Notes: generated by a model from the letters alone, not told the origin. Shown: positions 1-10,289, counted from the stretch's first letter. The stretch is DNA of 64,000 nt from Aurantiochytrium sp. KH105 (GCA_003116975.1 BGKB01000003.1:1-64000), one strand, 5' to 3'. Made by a program: numbers and translations.

Positions 1-272
1 ACCAGCCTCGCTCGCGGTGTACAACAAGGGCGGCGAGGAAGGCACCAAACAAAGCCACGAACAAACAGGCGGCAGGCAGAGCGCCTAGGCTTCCTGCTCG
101 AGACCCGCCGAGAGGGGGGGGGGGGTGGCACGTACGCGCACGTGCACGCTTGCTTGACGTCAGGAGGTCGTCGAGGAGGAGGAGGAGGACGACGACGAGG
201 AGGAGGAGAGCAGCGCTAGTGAAGTAGAGTTTGACCTCATTGGATCGCACCGTCATTTCGCGCGCTTGCACG
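1..272. other. 5' flank and leader of the PH-DUF1336 gene
   Basis: A 272-base leader with a run of 12 or more G around 114-125 and GAGGAGGAC-type triplet repeats at 168-210. No start or splice signal that would extend a gene off the left edge could be supported. Confidence 0.4.
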
Positions 273-2237
273 ATGCCCAAGGTGAGCGAACACAACGATA
301 AGGTGCACGCGATGAAGTCCGTGTCGTCGTCCTCATCGCTGTCGTCAGTCGCGTCGACATCGTCGAACGGGACCGCACCGTCCAAGTTCCGCAGCCGCGG
401 CCGGAAAAAGAGCAAGGACGCGGTCACCGCCGGCGCATCCGCCGCCGCCAGCGCTGCCGCCGTGACGGCGAGTGCCCTGGAGATCGACACGGGAATGAGC
501 GCGATGCAGCTCTCGCGGGCCCCGCCGCGGAAATCCAGCAGCGCGCCAAATGAGAAAAAGGACGACGTGCGCAACCGCAGCGTCTCGGCAGCGCCCGGCG
601 CCCAGGCCAAATTCGAAGATGTTCGCAGGTTCCGGCGCAAGAGCTTGGTGGAGAAATCCTCCAAGGCGTACAGTCAGTCTGTGAACGAGCAGGACCAGAC
701 GGGCCTCCCCTCCAAAGAGGGCTACTTGCGCAAGGAAAACCGACACGGTAGATGGCAAAAACGCTTCTTTGTCATCAACAACAGCCACCTCAATTACTAC
801 AAGCACAAAACGACGCACGTCTTGCTCGGCGAAAGCGCCACACCCAGCGCCTCCATTGATTTGCGACTGGCCACGCATATCTGCGTCTTGGCTCGCAACG
901 GCGTTCCCGGTTCCAAGTTTGCCATTCAGACCAAATCTGCCATTGCTCAAGAAGAAGAGTGCTATTTCTTGCGAGCCCACTCTCATCAAGAGGCCGCCGC
1001 ATGGGTCGAGGCCCTCAACGCCCGGCGCTCTCACTATGCGGCCTCTGAGGCGCCATCGCAGAGCCCTGCAGCCCAACGAATCGTCGAGGAAACAGCAGAG
1101 CAGATCCGGCAGGACTCGGGCATCAGCGCCATCACCGACACCGACGGCCCAGATGGCGCCCAGTACTTTGACCCTTACTCTATCTCCCCGCCTGTGCGCT
1201 CATCGCCCCACGAGACGAACGGCGGCACCTTTGATACCGGACCCTCGGACGAGTACTGGCTCGAGGGTGACGACACGGACGACGATGGCTTTGTGTCCGC
1301 AGATGAGGGCGTCCCAGGCGATGGATCCAGCGTCGAGGGAGACGACGAAAGCCTCGACGGCGACGATGCCCGAGATGGTAAGACGCCCTCGCCGACTTCC
1401 AGCTCACGAAAGAGTTGCGTTGTGAGCGAGACGCTAGCCAGCCGCATCGCGCAAAACCCACCGAGCACGCTCGAGACAAAGTACTGGCACGTGCCTGAAA
1501 TCAGGAAGCTACAAGTGCGTAGCGAGTCGTACTTGACTACGAGTAAAAAGCAGCTTGCCGATCCTGCTCTATTCCAGCTCGTTGCCGTCGACAACTTTTT
1601 GACCGAGGACCGTCAGGACAATATCATCAACCACCCTGATAACCGAATTGCGCAAGCGATGCGCCGCGGAGACTCCTTTCCCTTTATGTTTGTCGTCCAC
1701 ATTCAGGTTCCTGGTCCTCCCTTTTACAGCTTTGTGCTGTACTTTGCTGCCACTGAAAAGCTGCAACATTGCCTCTATGACGACTGTTCAGAGCTCTCGG
1801 CTTCGTCGGCCGCAAAGCTGCCCAAGGGATTTCCCAATCTTGCACGAAAGTTCTTTCTCGAGGATACGAATGAGTTCCGTGACCAACGCTTCAAGCTCAT
1901 TCCTCGCATCAATGAAGGTCCCTTTATCGTTCGCAAGGCAGTCGGGTCGAAGCCGGCCCTTGTTGGCAAAAAGCTGACGCAGCGTTATTTTCGGGCGAAG
2001 AACGTGCTCGAGCTCGATCTCGACATCGGGTCTTCGAGCATTGCACACCGCATCGTGCAACTCAGCATTGGTTATGCCAAGCTCCTCACGGTTGACATGG
2101 CGTTTGTGATTGAGGGTCAAGATGCCGAGGAGCTCCCTGAGCAAGTGATCGGCCTCATTCGTGCCGTTCATGTCGACTTCTCCAAAGCCGTGCCCCTCAG
2201 AAAGGTGCCCTCCTCGTCTTCTTCCTCCTCCCCATGA
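273..2237 (+). CDS. PH-domain / DUF1336 (EDR2-like C-terminal) protein
   Basis: A 654-residue single-exon protein. The frame is open further upstream, but the first ATG is at 273 (MPKVSEHND); the in-frame TTG at 231 is not a credible start. Residues 1-145 are basic and Ser/Ala-rich. A pleckstrin-homology domain follows at about 146-254 (KEGYLRKENRHGRWQKRFFV at its start, closing helix with AAAWVEALNA). An acidic linker covers about 275-400, and residues 403-641 form an EDR2 C-terminal domain (DUF1336), recognisable from KYWHVPEI, SYLTTSKKQ and INEGPFIVRKAVG. In plants and oomycetes, proteins of this type usually carry PH-START-DUF1336; no START domain is visible here. Known roles of the family are lipid/phosphoinositide binding at membranes. 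A function in lipid sensing or transfer is inferred. The partner gene downstream is convergent. Confidence 0.85.
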   Translation: MPKVSEHNDKVHAMKSVSSSSSLSSVASTSSNGTAPSKFRSRGRKKSKDAVTAGASAAASAAAVTASALEIDTGMSAMQLSRAPPRKSSSAPNEKKDDVRNRSVSAAPGAQAKFEDVRRFRRKSLVEKSSKAYSQSVNEQDQTGLPSKEGYLRKENRHGRWQKRFFVINNSHLNYYKHKTTHVLLGESATPSASIDLRLATHICVLARNGVPGSKFAIQTKSAIAQEEECYFLRAHSHQEAAAWVEALNARRSHYAASEAPSQSPAAQRIVEETAEQIRQDSGISAITDTDGPDGAQYFDPYSISPPVRSSPHETNGGTFDTGPSDEYWLEGDDTDDDGFVSADEGVPGDGSSVEGDDESLDGDDARDGKTPSPTSSSRKSCVVSETLASRIAQNPPSTLETKYWHVPEIRKLQVRSESYLTTSKKQLADPALFQLVAVDNFLTEDRQDNIINHPDNRIAQAMRRGDSFPFMFVVHIQVPGPPFYSFVLYFAATEKLQHCLYDDCSELSASSAAKLPKGFPNLARKFFLEDTNEFRDQRFKLIPRINEGPFIVRKAVGSKPALVGKKLTQRYFRAKNVLELDLDIGSSSIAHRIVQLSIGYAKLLTVDMAFVIEGQDAEELPEQVIGLIRAVHVDFSKAVPLRKVPSSSSSSSP

Positions 2238-2942
2238 GTGCATGACCGACAGAATGTGTGCATGTGAAAAACCAGGCGAAAAGCAAAAAAAGGGGAAGGA
2301 AGGTGAAAAGGAAAAGGAGGGCGCGATTGCAAGCTGAGAGCAGAAAGGACAGTAAAGACGGTTTTCCGCCTGACGCGCAAAAGAGAAAAAGAGAAAAGAA
2401 AAAGAAAAGAAAGAAAAGGGAAGGCCGTGGTGTGTACGGCGTGATACAACAGCTGTGTCGGCTAATCGGTCGGCCGATTGACTTCTTGCACGTAGGACGG
2501 CCACAGCCCTTGGACAGAATTACTTTGAATGAACGAGCGAATGGATGGACCTGAGCTCCCTTTGACATGCCTGCCGTATTTTGAGACCATAAAATAGAAA
2601 TTTGCAATTTGCGGAAAAAGGTTCTTGATCTTGCAACACAATTGTGAAGCCAAAGAAAGAATGAATCAAGAACTTAGAGTCAAAATCAACACTTGCTTTG
2701 TGTTGGCCTGTGTCTTCGCTTGCAATTGCAATAAAAGCAAGCTTCGGGAAACAACAGTTGACTTGTGTTGACCCGGCTAGTCCGAATGGACGCGAGTGTG
2801 TGCGTGGTGTGGAGAAAAGGGGAGGGAATTGTGTGCATATAAAATCCAAAAGACAAAAACAAACAAACAAAAAAGCAAACAAAAAAACAATAAAAGTTGC
2901 TTTGTGTCGACCGGATTTTTCGCATGCAATCGAAAATCGCGC
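2238..2942. other. Convergent 3' spacer with poly(A)-like signals
   Basis: AT-richer spacer between two convergent genes. AATAAA occurs on the plus strand at 2730-2735 and 2889-2894, the second preceded by an A/C-rich AACAAACAAA tract. Small open frames here are low-complexity and unconvincing. Confidence 0.4.
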
Positions 2943-4169
2943 TCATCCAGCAGCACGACCTTCCACCGCGGCCGCACGCAGCTGATTGCGATGACGAATG
3001 CGAGGGTTGAGAAAACGAATACAGACGAGGTACCGCATCAGAGGTATCAATAAATACAGGAGACCATACGTGTAGAGCGGAAATCGCATGACGTACGCGA
3101 CTTGCAAGAGAAAATACACAAACGGGCTCGATCTCTTCATGTAGGCAGCCGGATCCTCCAGCACCAATGCATTGCCGCGCAAACGGCTACGAACAGGCCG
3201 TATTGGACCTTCGCCAGACATCATGCGCATGTACGGGCGCATTGCCAAGAGCACCAACAAATTGAACGAACCCAGGATAATTGCCAAGGTCACGGACCGA
3301 TCGAAAAGAAGCCATTCCGGCTCACGGTAGTGACGGTCCCGCGAACCACTCGTCGCCTGCGAGGCTGCCTCTACAGCAACGGCAGACTCGCGCAGCGCAT
3401 CAAATCTATACACCACTTTTTGCCCATCGTCCGAGGCCTCGGCGACACCGCCTAGTCCCGCGCAGATCTCGCCCATAAAGGCGTTTGAGTCAGCATCCGG
3501 CTGCAGCGAAAAAGGGCGCATCTGCTCTGCGGTGACGACAAAGTTGTGGTTAACGATGGCGTGCTTGATCAAGTCCCAACGCGAATCCTCAGTGCTGGGA
3601 CGAGGCGATCCAAAGATGAATGCAAAGACCTCATCGGCAAGCGAGCTCGTCCGCGCCCCATCATCGCCCGACGAGCTATTCGCTGTATTGGCCACTTGAT
3701 CGTGGTACTGGGGAACGGCGTCGTACTCGTAGTCTCGAAAGAAAGGGTTTCTGCGCCAAAAGGACCAGAGTACAAAGGTGTTGTAGGTATCCGCCAGACT
3801 ATGATGGTGATGAGAGCGGTTGCCGCCTTCGCGTAGACTGATGAGCACCAAGATGACTACGCACAACACCAGGGAAAACACAAGAAAAAAACCAATAAAG
3901 AGACGCAAGCCGCGCAGCGCCAGAGGACCCAGGTGGTCTCGTGCCCAGAGCCACGTTCGTTTCCCATACAATCGGGCCCGGTAGTCCGCGGGGAACTGGT
4001 ACACGATTTCACCGTCCTTTTCCTTGGACAGCTCGTACGTTCCCCGCGCCTCGCACAGCAGCTTGTCCAGCTCCGCGCGCACCGCGTGCTCCTCGTCCCG
4101 TCTGTGCAGTTCGAGCGCCATGTCGCGCGCCGTGAACTGGCGGCCTAGCCGCCCGATCCCGCGGAGCAT
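2943..4169 (-). CDS. At5g03900-like multi-span membrane protein
   Basis: 408 residues from ATG at 4169. The architecture matches the plant chloroplast-annotated At5g03900 family. A short N-terminal helical domain ends in VYQFPADYRARL (about 56-67), where plant members read YVFPKNYRSKL. A membrane segment covers about 88-112, then a soluble loop holds EVFAFIFGSPRPSTEDSRW (181-199), the counterpart of the plant FSFVFGDGDPN...RW motif. A second winged-helix-like segment ends in KVVYRFDALRES, and hydrophobic segments follow at 292-311 and about 350-385. A Ser/Asp-rich stretch and a His run (HHHH near 120) are insertions. Some databases label this family an iron-sulfur cluster biosynthesis protein, but the true function is unknown. 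There is no obvious plastid targeting peptide, so its compartment cannot be stated. Confidence 0.7.
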   Translation of the reverse strand: MLRGIGRLGRQFTARDMALELHRRDEEHAVRAELDKLLCEARGTYELSKEKDGEIVYQFPADYRARLYGKRTWLWARDHLGPLALRGLRLFIGFFLVFSLVLCVVILVLISLREGGNRSHHHHSLADTYNTFVLWSFWRRNPFFRDYEYDAVPQYHDQVANTANSSSGDDGARTSSLADEVFAFIFGSPRPSTEDSRWDLIKHAIVNHNFVVTAEQMRPFSLQPDADSNAFMGEICAGLGGVAEASDDGQKVVYRFDALRESAVAVEAASQATSGSRDRHYREPEWLLFDRSVTLAIILGSFNLLVLLAMRPYMRMMSGEGPIRPVRSRLRGNALVLEDPAAYMKRSSPFVYFLLQVAYVMRFPLYTYGLLYLLIPLMRYLVCIRFLNPRIRHRNQLRAAAVEGRAAG

Positions 4170-4733
4170 CTCGGGCCGCCCTCGCGCCTCAGGCTGGCGG
4201 GACGGGGGGCGCTACTGTCTGCTCACAGCGCCAGCCTCGCTCGCCTGACGCAGCGGCGCTCGCCGTGGCGAAGACCGACTCGGCCAGCTTGGCGCCAATC
4301 TCGCTTTGCGTCGAGCGACGTCAAGGTTGTCTATCTTCTGACAACTCGCAACAATCGACGTCTCGACCACCAAAGCCAAGCGAAGCGTCAAGCCAAGCCA
4401 AGACAAGCCAAGACAAGACAAACCAGGGCGAGAGCGAAATCGACGAGAACCAATGTGCCGATTGGCAAGAGCCGCGTCGTGTCGCAGTTCGCCGACTCCG
4501 TCTCCGTCCCGGTGCCTCAGCACAGGATCCAAGAATGGACTCGCGCGGGCCGTGGCGAAATGATCCATCGTTATGATGATGGGTCCCAAGGACCTCGTCA
4601 CTTGGGACCCATCGCGACGGCGGCACCGTCGTGCGCGAGCCGAGCAAGACCTTGGCGACGCCGACATTGGCGACGACGCCGACGACGACAGCGTTGACTG
4701 ACGCCGATGACGACACGCCTCCTCCGGGAGATG

Positions 4734-4943
4734 TCAGCTCAGAACACCTCCTCTGCAGGACGGACGATCGAGCAAGGAAGCTTTCGCTCCTCGATCGAAG
4801 CGGCGGCGATGCAACTGATTGAACTCATAATCTGCTCGCTGCATCTGGCCGCCCTTGGTCAACTTGGGTGGGCCCTCCGCGCTTGCGCCTCGCGGTGGCA
4901 CCTCGAGCAAGGCGAAGTCCGCCCTGCTAAAATACTTGCCCAT
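4734..4943 (-). CDS. Possible 69-residue small protein (weak)
   Basis: Minus-strand frame starting MGKYFSRADFALLEV in a good context (ACACAATGG). Its mixed composition includes KLTKGGQMQRADYEFNQLH, which is less low-complexity than the rest of this spacer. The N-terminal MGKYFS would suit N-myristoylation (Gly2, Ser6). A competing plus-strand frame (4631-4822, ending in SLLDRSGGDATD) overlaps it, and no family is recognised. It could be real, the first exon of a spliced gene, or chance. Confidence 0.2.
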   Translation of the reverse strand: MGKYFSRADFALLEVPPRGASAEGPPKLTKGGQMQRADYEFNQLHRRRFDRGAKASLLDRPSCRGGVLS

Positions 4944-5439
4944 TGTGTCTTCCCCTTTCGTCGTGCTTGGCGCAAGTCGCAGTCGGCTATGCCTCCACGG
5001 CCTCGTGTGTCCATTTCTGCACGACGAACGGCACGAATTGCATTTGCTCGCTTGCTGGCTGGCGTGGCTGGCTGGCTGGTTGGTGGGTTAAAATTCGTCG
5101 CCCAGTGCTCGCATCGTCACCGTCGTCGCGCGGTCACGCATTCCCTCCATCAGGAGTCCTCCTCTCCTGCCAGCGTCTGTCTTCCATTGCGCTGCATCTT
5201 TGTCGCCTCGGTATTCGTGACCATGCATTGATTGCATTGATGGCTGGCTGGCTGTGTCAACCGCTTGCTTGTCAGTGCTCGCACATTGGTCGTCGTCCAG
5301 AGCATCCTGATTGCGTTCATCCGTCGATCGTCGACCAGCTGAGCCGGCAGACACAGGCAGGCAGGCAAGGACAGGAGAAGAGAAGAGAAGACTCATCGTC
5401 TCGCGCTTGCTCGTCCTGGCCGCGCTTGTGCTCATCTCG

Positions 5440-5491
5440 ATTTCCATTTCCATTTCCATTCCATTTCCATTTCCATTTCCATTTCCATTTC
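5440..5491. repeat. CCATTT hexanucleotide array
   Basis: Near-perfect tandem TTTCCA/CCATTT units with one interruption. It lies in the long spacer. Confidence 0.9.
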
Positions 5492-5618
5492 AACGTGGCC
5501 GCCGAGCGCGTGACGCGCAAAATTCGCGACAATACTTGTCATTTTTATTTTTATTTTTTTTCTCGTTGGAAGGTTTTCCACGCGGCTTCGAGGCGGCGAA
5601 ATTTAACAGACCCAGTGC

Positions 5619-5880
5619 GCTTGCCGGGGGGGGTAGCATGGAGAGGAGGGGGGTAGGAAAAAATGGGCGCACAGCGAGGCACAGCATGAAAAAAACGACC
5701 AAGTACACCCTCTGTAGCAAGGGTGAAAAATGAGTCGATCATCAAAAATATGACGAAGGCCGCCCTCTGTGGCAAGAGTGTAGAATGGCTCCAATCCCTG
5801 CAGTAAAGGGGTGGAGAGGAAAATGAGCCCAAAATTCGACAAAGTCCAACTGATGTAGTGAAGGGTCGTACAAAGACACT
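5619..5880. repeat. Degenerate interspersed repeats
   Basis: Units resembling CTGTAGCAAGGGTGAAAAATG recur at about 5711, 5764, 5799 and 5852 (spacing about 53, 36 and 53). A related G-rich unit lies at 5619-5690. Shared elements are CTG(T/C)(A/G)(G)...GGGTG and a run of A then ATG. Family unknown. Confidence 0.4.
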
Positions 5881-6327
5881 GCAAATGCAAGAAGGAAACG
5901 TTTGTACACAAATGATTTCGTTTAAGCAGTTTCGGAAGTGGTAGCACGGCTCATAAGAACTACCTTTACGGGTCTTGAAAAGCGTTCTCGCCATCCTTGC
6001 GTCTTCTGCTTGAGATGCTCGTACGATCTGTANCAAGCTGTTTATTGTCGCGAATGATCAGATCCAGCCGAGCGCGGTGAGTCGGAGGCCGCAGACCTGA
6101 AGCCGCGAGGGACGCGGCCGAGCCCCGGACGGCCGGGACCCGCCCGCGGACTCGCAGGCAGGCGGCGGCAGGCCCGCGGGCAGGCGGGCAGGCAGAGAGG
6201 CAGGCAGGCAGAGAGGCACGCACGCAGATTCGATCGATCGGCGGGGCCCGGCGCGGCATCGCGGTTCGAAATTGACCTGCGGCGACGGCGAGGACGGCGA
6301 CGAAGGTGCCCGGCTCCTCTCTCCACC

Positions 6328-9300
6328 ATGGGCAACTGCTGCTCGAGCGTGAGCGATAGAGACCGAAAGCTGGCGGCGTACGCAGCGCCGGACGGCAAGG
6401 CACCGCAGGAGATTGGGCTCAAAGAGATCACGCGGACCCAGGACGAGGTGCTCGAGACGTCGTCGGCGCCGGGCCCGCTGCAGCCAACAAGCCCGCAGAC
6501 ACCAGCCACCCGGAGCGACGTGCCGAGCGACGACGAGGATCATGATGACATCGAGGACACGACCTCGGCAGAACGCGAGGAACGCGAGGAGTTTCGCAAC
6601 ATGGCCTGCATCGAAAAGCGCGTTCGGTACGAGTTTGACACTGACGTGGACGAAAAGAATCTCATGGAACTGTCTTTTATGCTCGAGGGCGCGGACCACG
6701 TCGCGCCAGACGACAAGACCCTCCTCAGCTCGAGCAATGGTGTCTTTGTTCGCATCAATGTCTATGACGGCAATGGCCACCGTCGGCGTGGCAAAATCGA
6801 AACCCGGGCGGACCGGGGTCATAATGGCCATCACACATTCAACCTGCGCGTCGTCGTGGAAAATGCCAATGTCACAGACGTCATCAAGCTGAGTGCGTAC
6901 AGAAGCTACCTGCTCGAGACGGCAAGGCACAAGATCGGCCGCACGCTCATCCCTGTCAAGGACTTGATGGAGCGTAGAGAGCTGCCCGAACTTTGGCTCT
7001 TTTCAGGACTCGGTGTTCCCATCTTTGATCGCAAGCTGCAGAATCCGACGACTCTGTGCATTCGCACCATTGAATCGCGTAAGCGCGCCCCTATGCTCAG
7101 TCCACAGCAGTTCGCACTCTCGGTCGGCAATTTCGCTGCCTCGGAAGGCGCCACGGCGGCCTCATCCAAGGGCGGGATTCAACAATTAGCAGATGAGGCT
7201 CGCGCTATTGCCAAGGCCAACGAAGAGGAGGAAGAGAGCGCAGACGAAAGTGGTATCGAGGAACGGCCCCAGAGCGATGCTGATGCAATTGCTGCTGCTG
7301 ATGATGATGAAGGGATGACCAACACGGCCGAGACCGAGAAGGAGAACGGGAAGGAAAAGGACGGCGGAATCGTCGATCGTAGCGTTGCGGTCGTCGACCC
7401 TGATGCCATGTCCGAGAACTCAGACTCTTCGCACGCGTCTTACATGACCATGTCGACGCACGCAACGCTTCTTTCCGAGGACATTTCCGACGAAGAGTCC
7501 GTCTACCGAGACTCTCTCGATGAGAACGATCATCTCCCCGCCACCCTCGAGGACAGTCGTACAGACGACGACGAAGAAGAAGAAGAAGAAGAAGAGGTAG
7601 ATTACGAAGATGATAGCATTGGCGATCATGAGCGTTTCGACTTGAAAGATGAGAGCGACGGACCTTCGCTCGTGCAGGCGTCGGGCGAAGAGTATCTCAA
7701 AGAACACGCCAATTCCGCAGAAGGAGATCATGATCAGGATACCGACCACGAGGCAGAGAGTGAACTCGAGGAAAACACAGATGCACTGCCCGTGCGTAAT
7801 GATGTCTCGGGATCGCGGCGTCTGCTGGTTATTTCACGGGGCACGCGCGGTGATGTGCAGCCGTTCATCGCGCTAGCTCGCGGCCTTGCAGAATGTTTCG
7901 AGTGGGAAATCTACATTTGCACAGAAATGCGCTACAAGCCACTCATTGAAAAGTATTGCGACGTAGAACGCGGTAGCATCCACTTTGTGCCAAGTGGGGG
8001 TGATACGGAGGCGCGCATCGCCAAACCCATTGCCAAATGGGCCGTGAATACCAAGCTGCGGCTGATGCAGGCCGCCATGCTTGCGCGCATGGAGCGCGAG
8101 TTCTTTGATTCGGAACCTGCCTTTTTCTACTGGGCAAAGCGGCTGCAACCAGACTTTTTGTGCTATACCTTTACGACGGCCAACTTGGCGTTTATCATCA
8201 GCGAGGCGCTCCGGATTCCCATGATTGGTTTCTTCCTTCAGCCTACATGTCTACCATCCAAGTCGTACACACCCATCACACCTCTGCGTCGAGTTACAGA
8301 TGCCGACGCCTCGGAGTTGTCCGCATTTGATCTCGAGGGCCACGAGACCTTTCGGCGCATCAAGCGGCTCATGGAAAACAACCTCTTTACCTCCCGGCTC
8401 GACGACATGTACAGGCGCAGAGGAATTTCGCGTTCGTTTGACGGCAAAAATGACTTTGAGGTTATTGTCGACCGCAAGTTCCCCATCGTCGTGCCCATCA
8501 AAGAGGAAGCCTTCGGCGGCAAGCCGCCCGACTGGCCCGTGTCCACGCGCATGTCAGACTTTATATTTTTGCGCACTTCGGGAGTTCCCCCGCTCAGCGA
8601 TGAAATCGAAGATTTCATCCAAAGCGCCCGTGACCGCGAGTATCCCGTCATGTGCATCTGCTTTAGCTCCATGCCGGTGACGCGTATCAAGATTCTGCAA
8701 TCTGCCCTTCACATTCTCGACAAGTGTCCCGGCGGCTACAAGCCATGTATCATCGCACTCGTGGGCAATCGCCCCGACGATGAGCAGCGCGACCAAAGTC
8801 AGGAAGCGCGAGCGGAGGAGTACGCCAAGGACAAACGACTCATCATCGTGGGTGGGGCGCCATTCTCTCGACTTTTCCCTCGCCTCGACTTTCTCGTCAT
8901 TCACGGGGGTTTAGGAACGACGGCCGAGGCTCTCGCTTCTGGGATCCCGTGCATGGTTACGGGTGTTCTCTTGCTGGACCAGCGATTCTGGGGCACGCGG
9001 ATCCACGCGCTAGGCGTTGGCCCGCCCCCGGTACACATTTCAGACTTTAATGACACGATTCTCGACATTCTTCCCAAGGCGCTCGCCCCGGACTCGGCGT
9101 GGAAAAAGAAGGCTCGCGAGATTGCCGATACCATGTTTCCTGGCGGTATCGAGGGCATGTCGAACGGCGTTGAGGAGAATGCCGAGGTCTTTCGCTCGGC
9201 AGCTGCAGCAGCTTTCCCTGCGCCAGGGACCTCCTCGACGCGAAGGACCAGGAGGCATCGCCGCATTCGGTCCCGCGGACACTCGGTATCCTCTCGGGGT

Positions 9301-9504
9301 TCGAGAGGCTCTGTGTCCAAGGCTTTTGGCAAGCTCGTCCATCTGCCGTCTCCCGTGAATGGCCATCGTCGCAACAGCAGTCACGGCACTGCGGTTCACC
9401 ATGACGACCACAGTGCCACGCACACTTCGGACTCGGACGAGGTCGCAACGCTCGCGTCCGATCACGGGTCTCCGCTGGCGGCTTCGGCCATCAATTTTGC
9501 CTAA
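6328..9504 (+). CDS. Acylation-signal C2-like / GT28-type glycosyltransferase fusion
   Basis: 1058 residues from ATG in CACCATGG. The N-terminus MGNCCSSVS is a strong dual-acylation signal: Gly2 for myristate, Cys4/Cys5 for palmitate. Residues about 95-250 look like a C2-type beta-sandwich (FVRINVYDGNG, IGRTLIPVKDLM). A long acidic linker (about 295-490) leads to a glycosyltransferase of the sterol glucosyltransferase/UGT51 (GT28/GT1) type. It starts at about 497 with LLVISRGTRGDVQPFIALA and carries the donor-site region at about 860-900 (HGGLGTTAEALASGIP, LDQRFWGTRI), where yeast and plant enzymes read HGGAGTTAAGLRAGIP and GDQPFWG. The family transfers glucose from UDP-glucose to membrane sterols or other lipids. 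Anchoring and C2 domain suggest action at the inner face of the plasma membrane or an endomembrane (inference). The C-terminal 90 residues are Arg/Ser/His-rich. Confidence 0.85.
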   Translation: MGNCCSSVSDRDRKLAAYAAPDGKAPQEIGLKEITRTQDEVLETSSAPGPLQPTSPQTPATRSDVPSDDEDHDDIEDTTSAEREEREEFRNMACIEKRVRYEFDTDVDEKNLMELSFMLEGADHVAPDDKTLLSSSNGVFVRINVYDGNGHRRRGKIETRADRGHNGHHTFNLRVVVENANVTDVIKLSAYRSYLLETARHKIGRTLIPVKDLMERRELPELWLFSGLGVPIFDRKLQNPTTLCIRTIESRKRAPMLSPQQFALSVGNFAASEGATAASSKGGIQQLADEARAIAKANEEEEESADESGIEERPQSDADAIAAADDDEGMTNTAETEKENGKEKDGGIVDRSVAVVDPDAMSENSDSSHASYMTMSTHATLLSEDISDEESVYRDSLDENDHLPATLEDSRTDDDEEEEEEEEVDYEDDSIGDHERFDLKDESDGPSLVQASGEEYLKEHANSAEGDHDQDTDHEAESELEENTDALPVRNDVSGSRRLLVISRGTRGDVQPFIALARGLAECFEWEIYICTEMRYKPLIEKYCDVERGSIHFVPSGGDTEARIAKPIAKWAVNTKLRLMQAAMLARMEREFFDSEPAFFYWAKRLQPDFLCYTFTTANLAFIISEALRIPMIGFFLQPTCLPSKSYTPITPLRRVTDADASELSAFDLEGHETFRRIKRLMENNLFTSRLDDMYRRRGISRSFDGKNDFEVIVDRKFPIVVPIKEEAFGGKPPDWPVSTRMSDFIFLRTSGVPPLSDEIEDFIQSARDREYPVMCICFSSMPVTRIKILQSALHILDKCPGGYKPCIIALVGNRPDDEQRDQSQEARAEEYAKDKRLIIVGGAPFSRLFPRLDFLVIHGGLGTTAEALASGIPCMVTGVLLLDQRFWGTRIHALGVGPPPVHISDFNDTILDILPKALAPDSAWKKKAREIADTMFPGGIEGMSNGVEENAEVFRSAAAAAFPAPGTSSTRRTRRHRRIRSRGHSVSSRGSRGSVSKAFGKLVHLPSPVNGHRRNSSHGTAVHHDDHSATHTSDSDEVATLASDHGSPLAASAINFA

Positions 9505-10289
9505 GAAGCGGTGAAAATCCCTCCATTCGCCTTACCCATCGGGCCCGTATCTATGCTAGATTTTTTTTTGTAGCAACCAATCTTAAAAACTCAACCACAA
9601 GACGAAGCACACCTTGAAGCTTGCAATCAATCAATCATATCGCTCTCCCTTGAAGCGCTTTCAGATCTTGGAGGGTGTCCAGAATGCGGGCAAAGACGCC
9701 AAGTCATTTCCCGAGCGGTTCGATCTCTGTTTCGCTGCCGTTGTCAAGGAGGCCAGCTGTCCACGTCTCTCCAGCGACAACCTTTCTACGATGATCCTCT
9801 TCTTGGGCGATAAGGTCGTTGGTCCTCCCTGGCAGCTCTGCCCATCCTGCATCCTGAGCGCGCAACCCATAGCTCCTTTCCTCTCCTTGCTCCCCCATTC
9901 CCCCAACCCCCCTCCCTGCAAGTCTCGACGAGAAGCAGGAGAGAGGATGAAAGACACCCGAGCGAGCAGGTTTGATGACACGAGAGAGACGAGGACGAGG
10001 CGCCAGTCGCCGTTTGCGCTCTTTTCGCGCGCGAGGGGCGCTCGCAGGCTCGACGAGAGGCCCGCGCGGCAGACGCAGGGGAGCGCCGGCCGCGCAGGGG
10101 GCGCGCACGCGCGCGGAGCAGCGACGTAGTCCGGCTCGGAGTCGAGCTGGCGAGCGAGGCCCGTGAACGAGACGAGCGAGACGAGCGAAACTCGACCCAC
10201 CCCGACCCACCACCCCAGCCCGTCCGAGCGCGGGCTCCGGCGGCGGAGGCAGAGGCAGAGGCGAAGGCGACCACCTGGGCCCGAAGGCG
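9505..10289. other. Spacer and 5' leader of the longin-like gene
   Basis: 785 bases. The left part is the 3' flank of the glycosyltransferase gene. 10140-10289 is a leader with GACGAGCGA and CGACCCACC repeats. A weak minus-strand frame (9704-9898) is listed separately. Confidence 0.35.
9704..9898 (-). CDS. Possible 64-residue small protein (very weak)
   Basis: Frame MGEQGEERSYGLRAQDAGW... ending ETEIEPLGK, with a balanced charged composition. It has no recognised family, and other open frames overlap it on both strands. Recorded only because its composition is unlike the surrounding low-complexity frames. Confidence 0.12.
   Translation of the reverse strand: MGEQGEERSYGLRAQDAGWAELPGRTNDLIAQEEDHRRKVVAGETWTAGLLDNGSETEIEPLGK

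Larger units (their letters stand above)
4170..6327. other. Long repeat-rich spacer with an ambiguous base
   Basis: 2.1 kb without a convincing gene. It holds a CCAAG/ACAAG pentamer tract (about 4370-4425), GGCTG repeats (5056-5085, 5240-5250), a CCATTT hexamer array (5440-5491), a set of degenerate repeats (5619-5880), one N at 6033, and GCAGG-type repeats (6150-6225) just before the next start codon. A weak 69-residue minus-strand frame (4734-4943) is listed separately. Confidence 0.4.
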
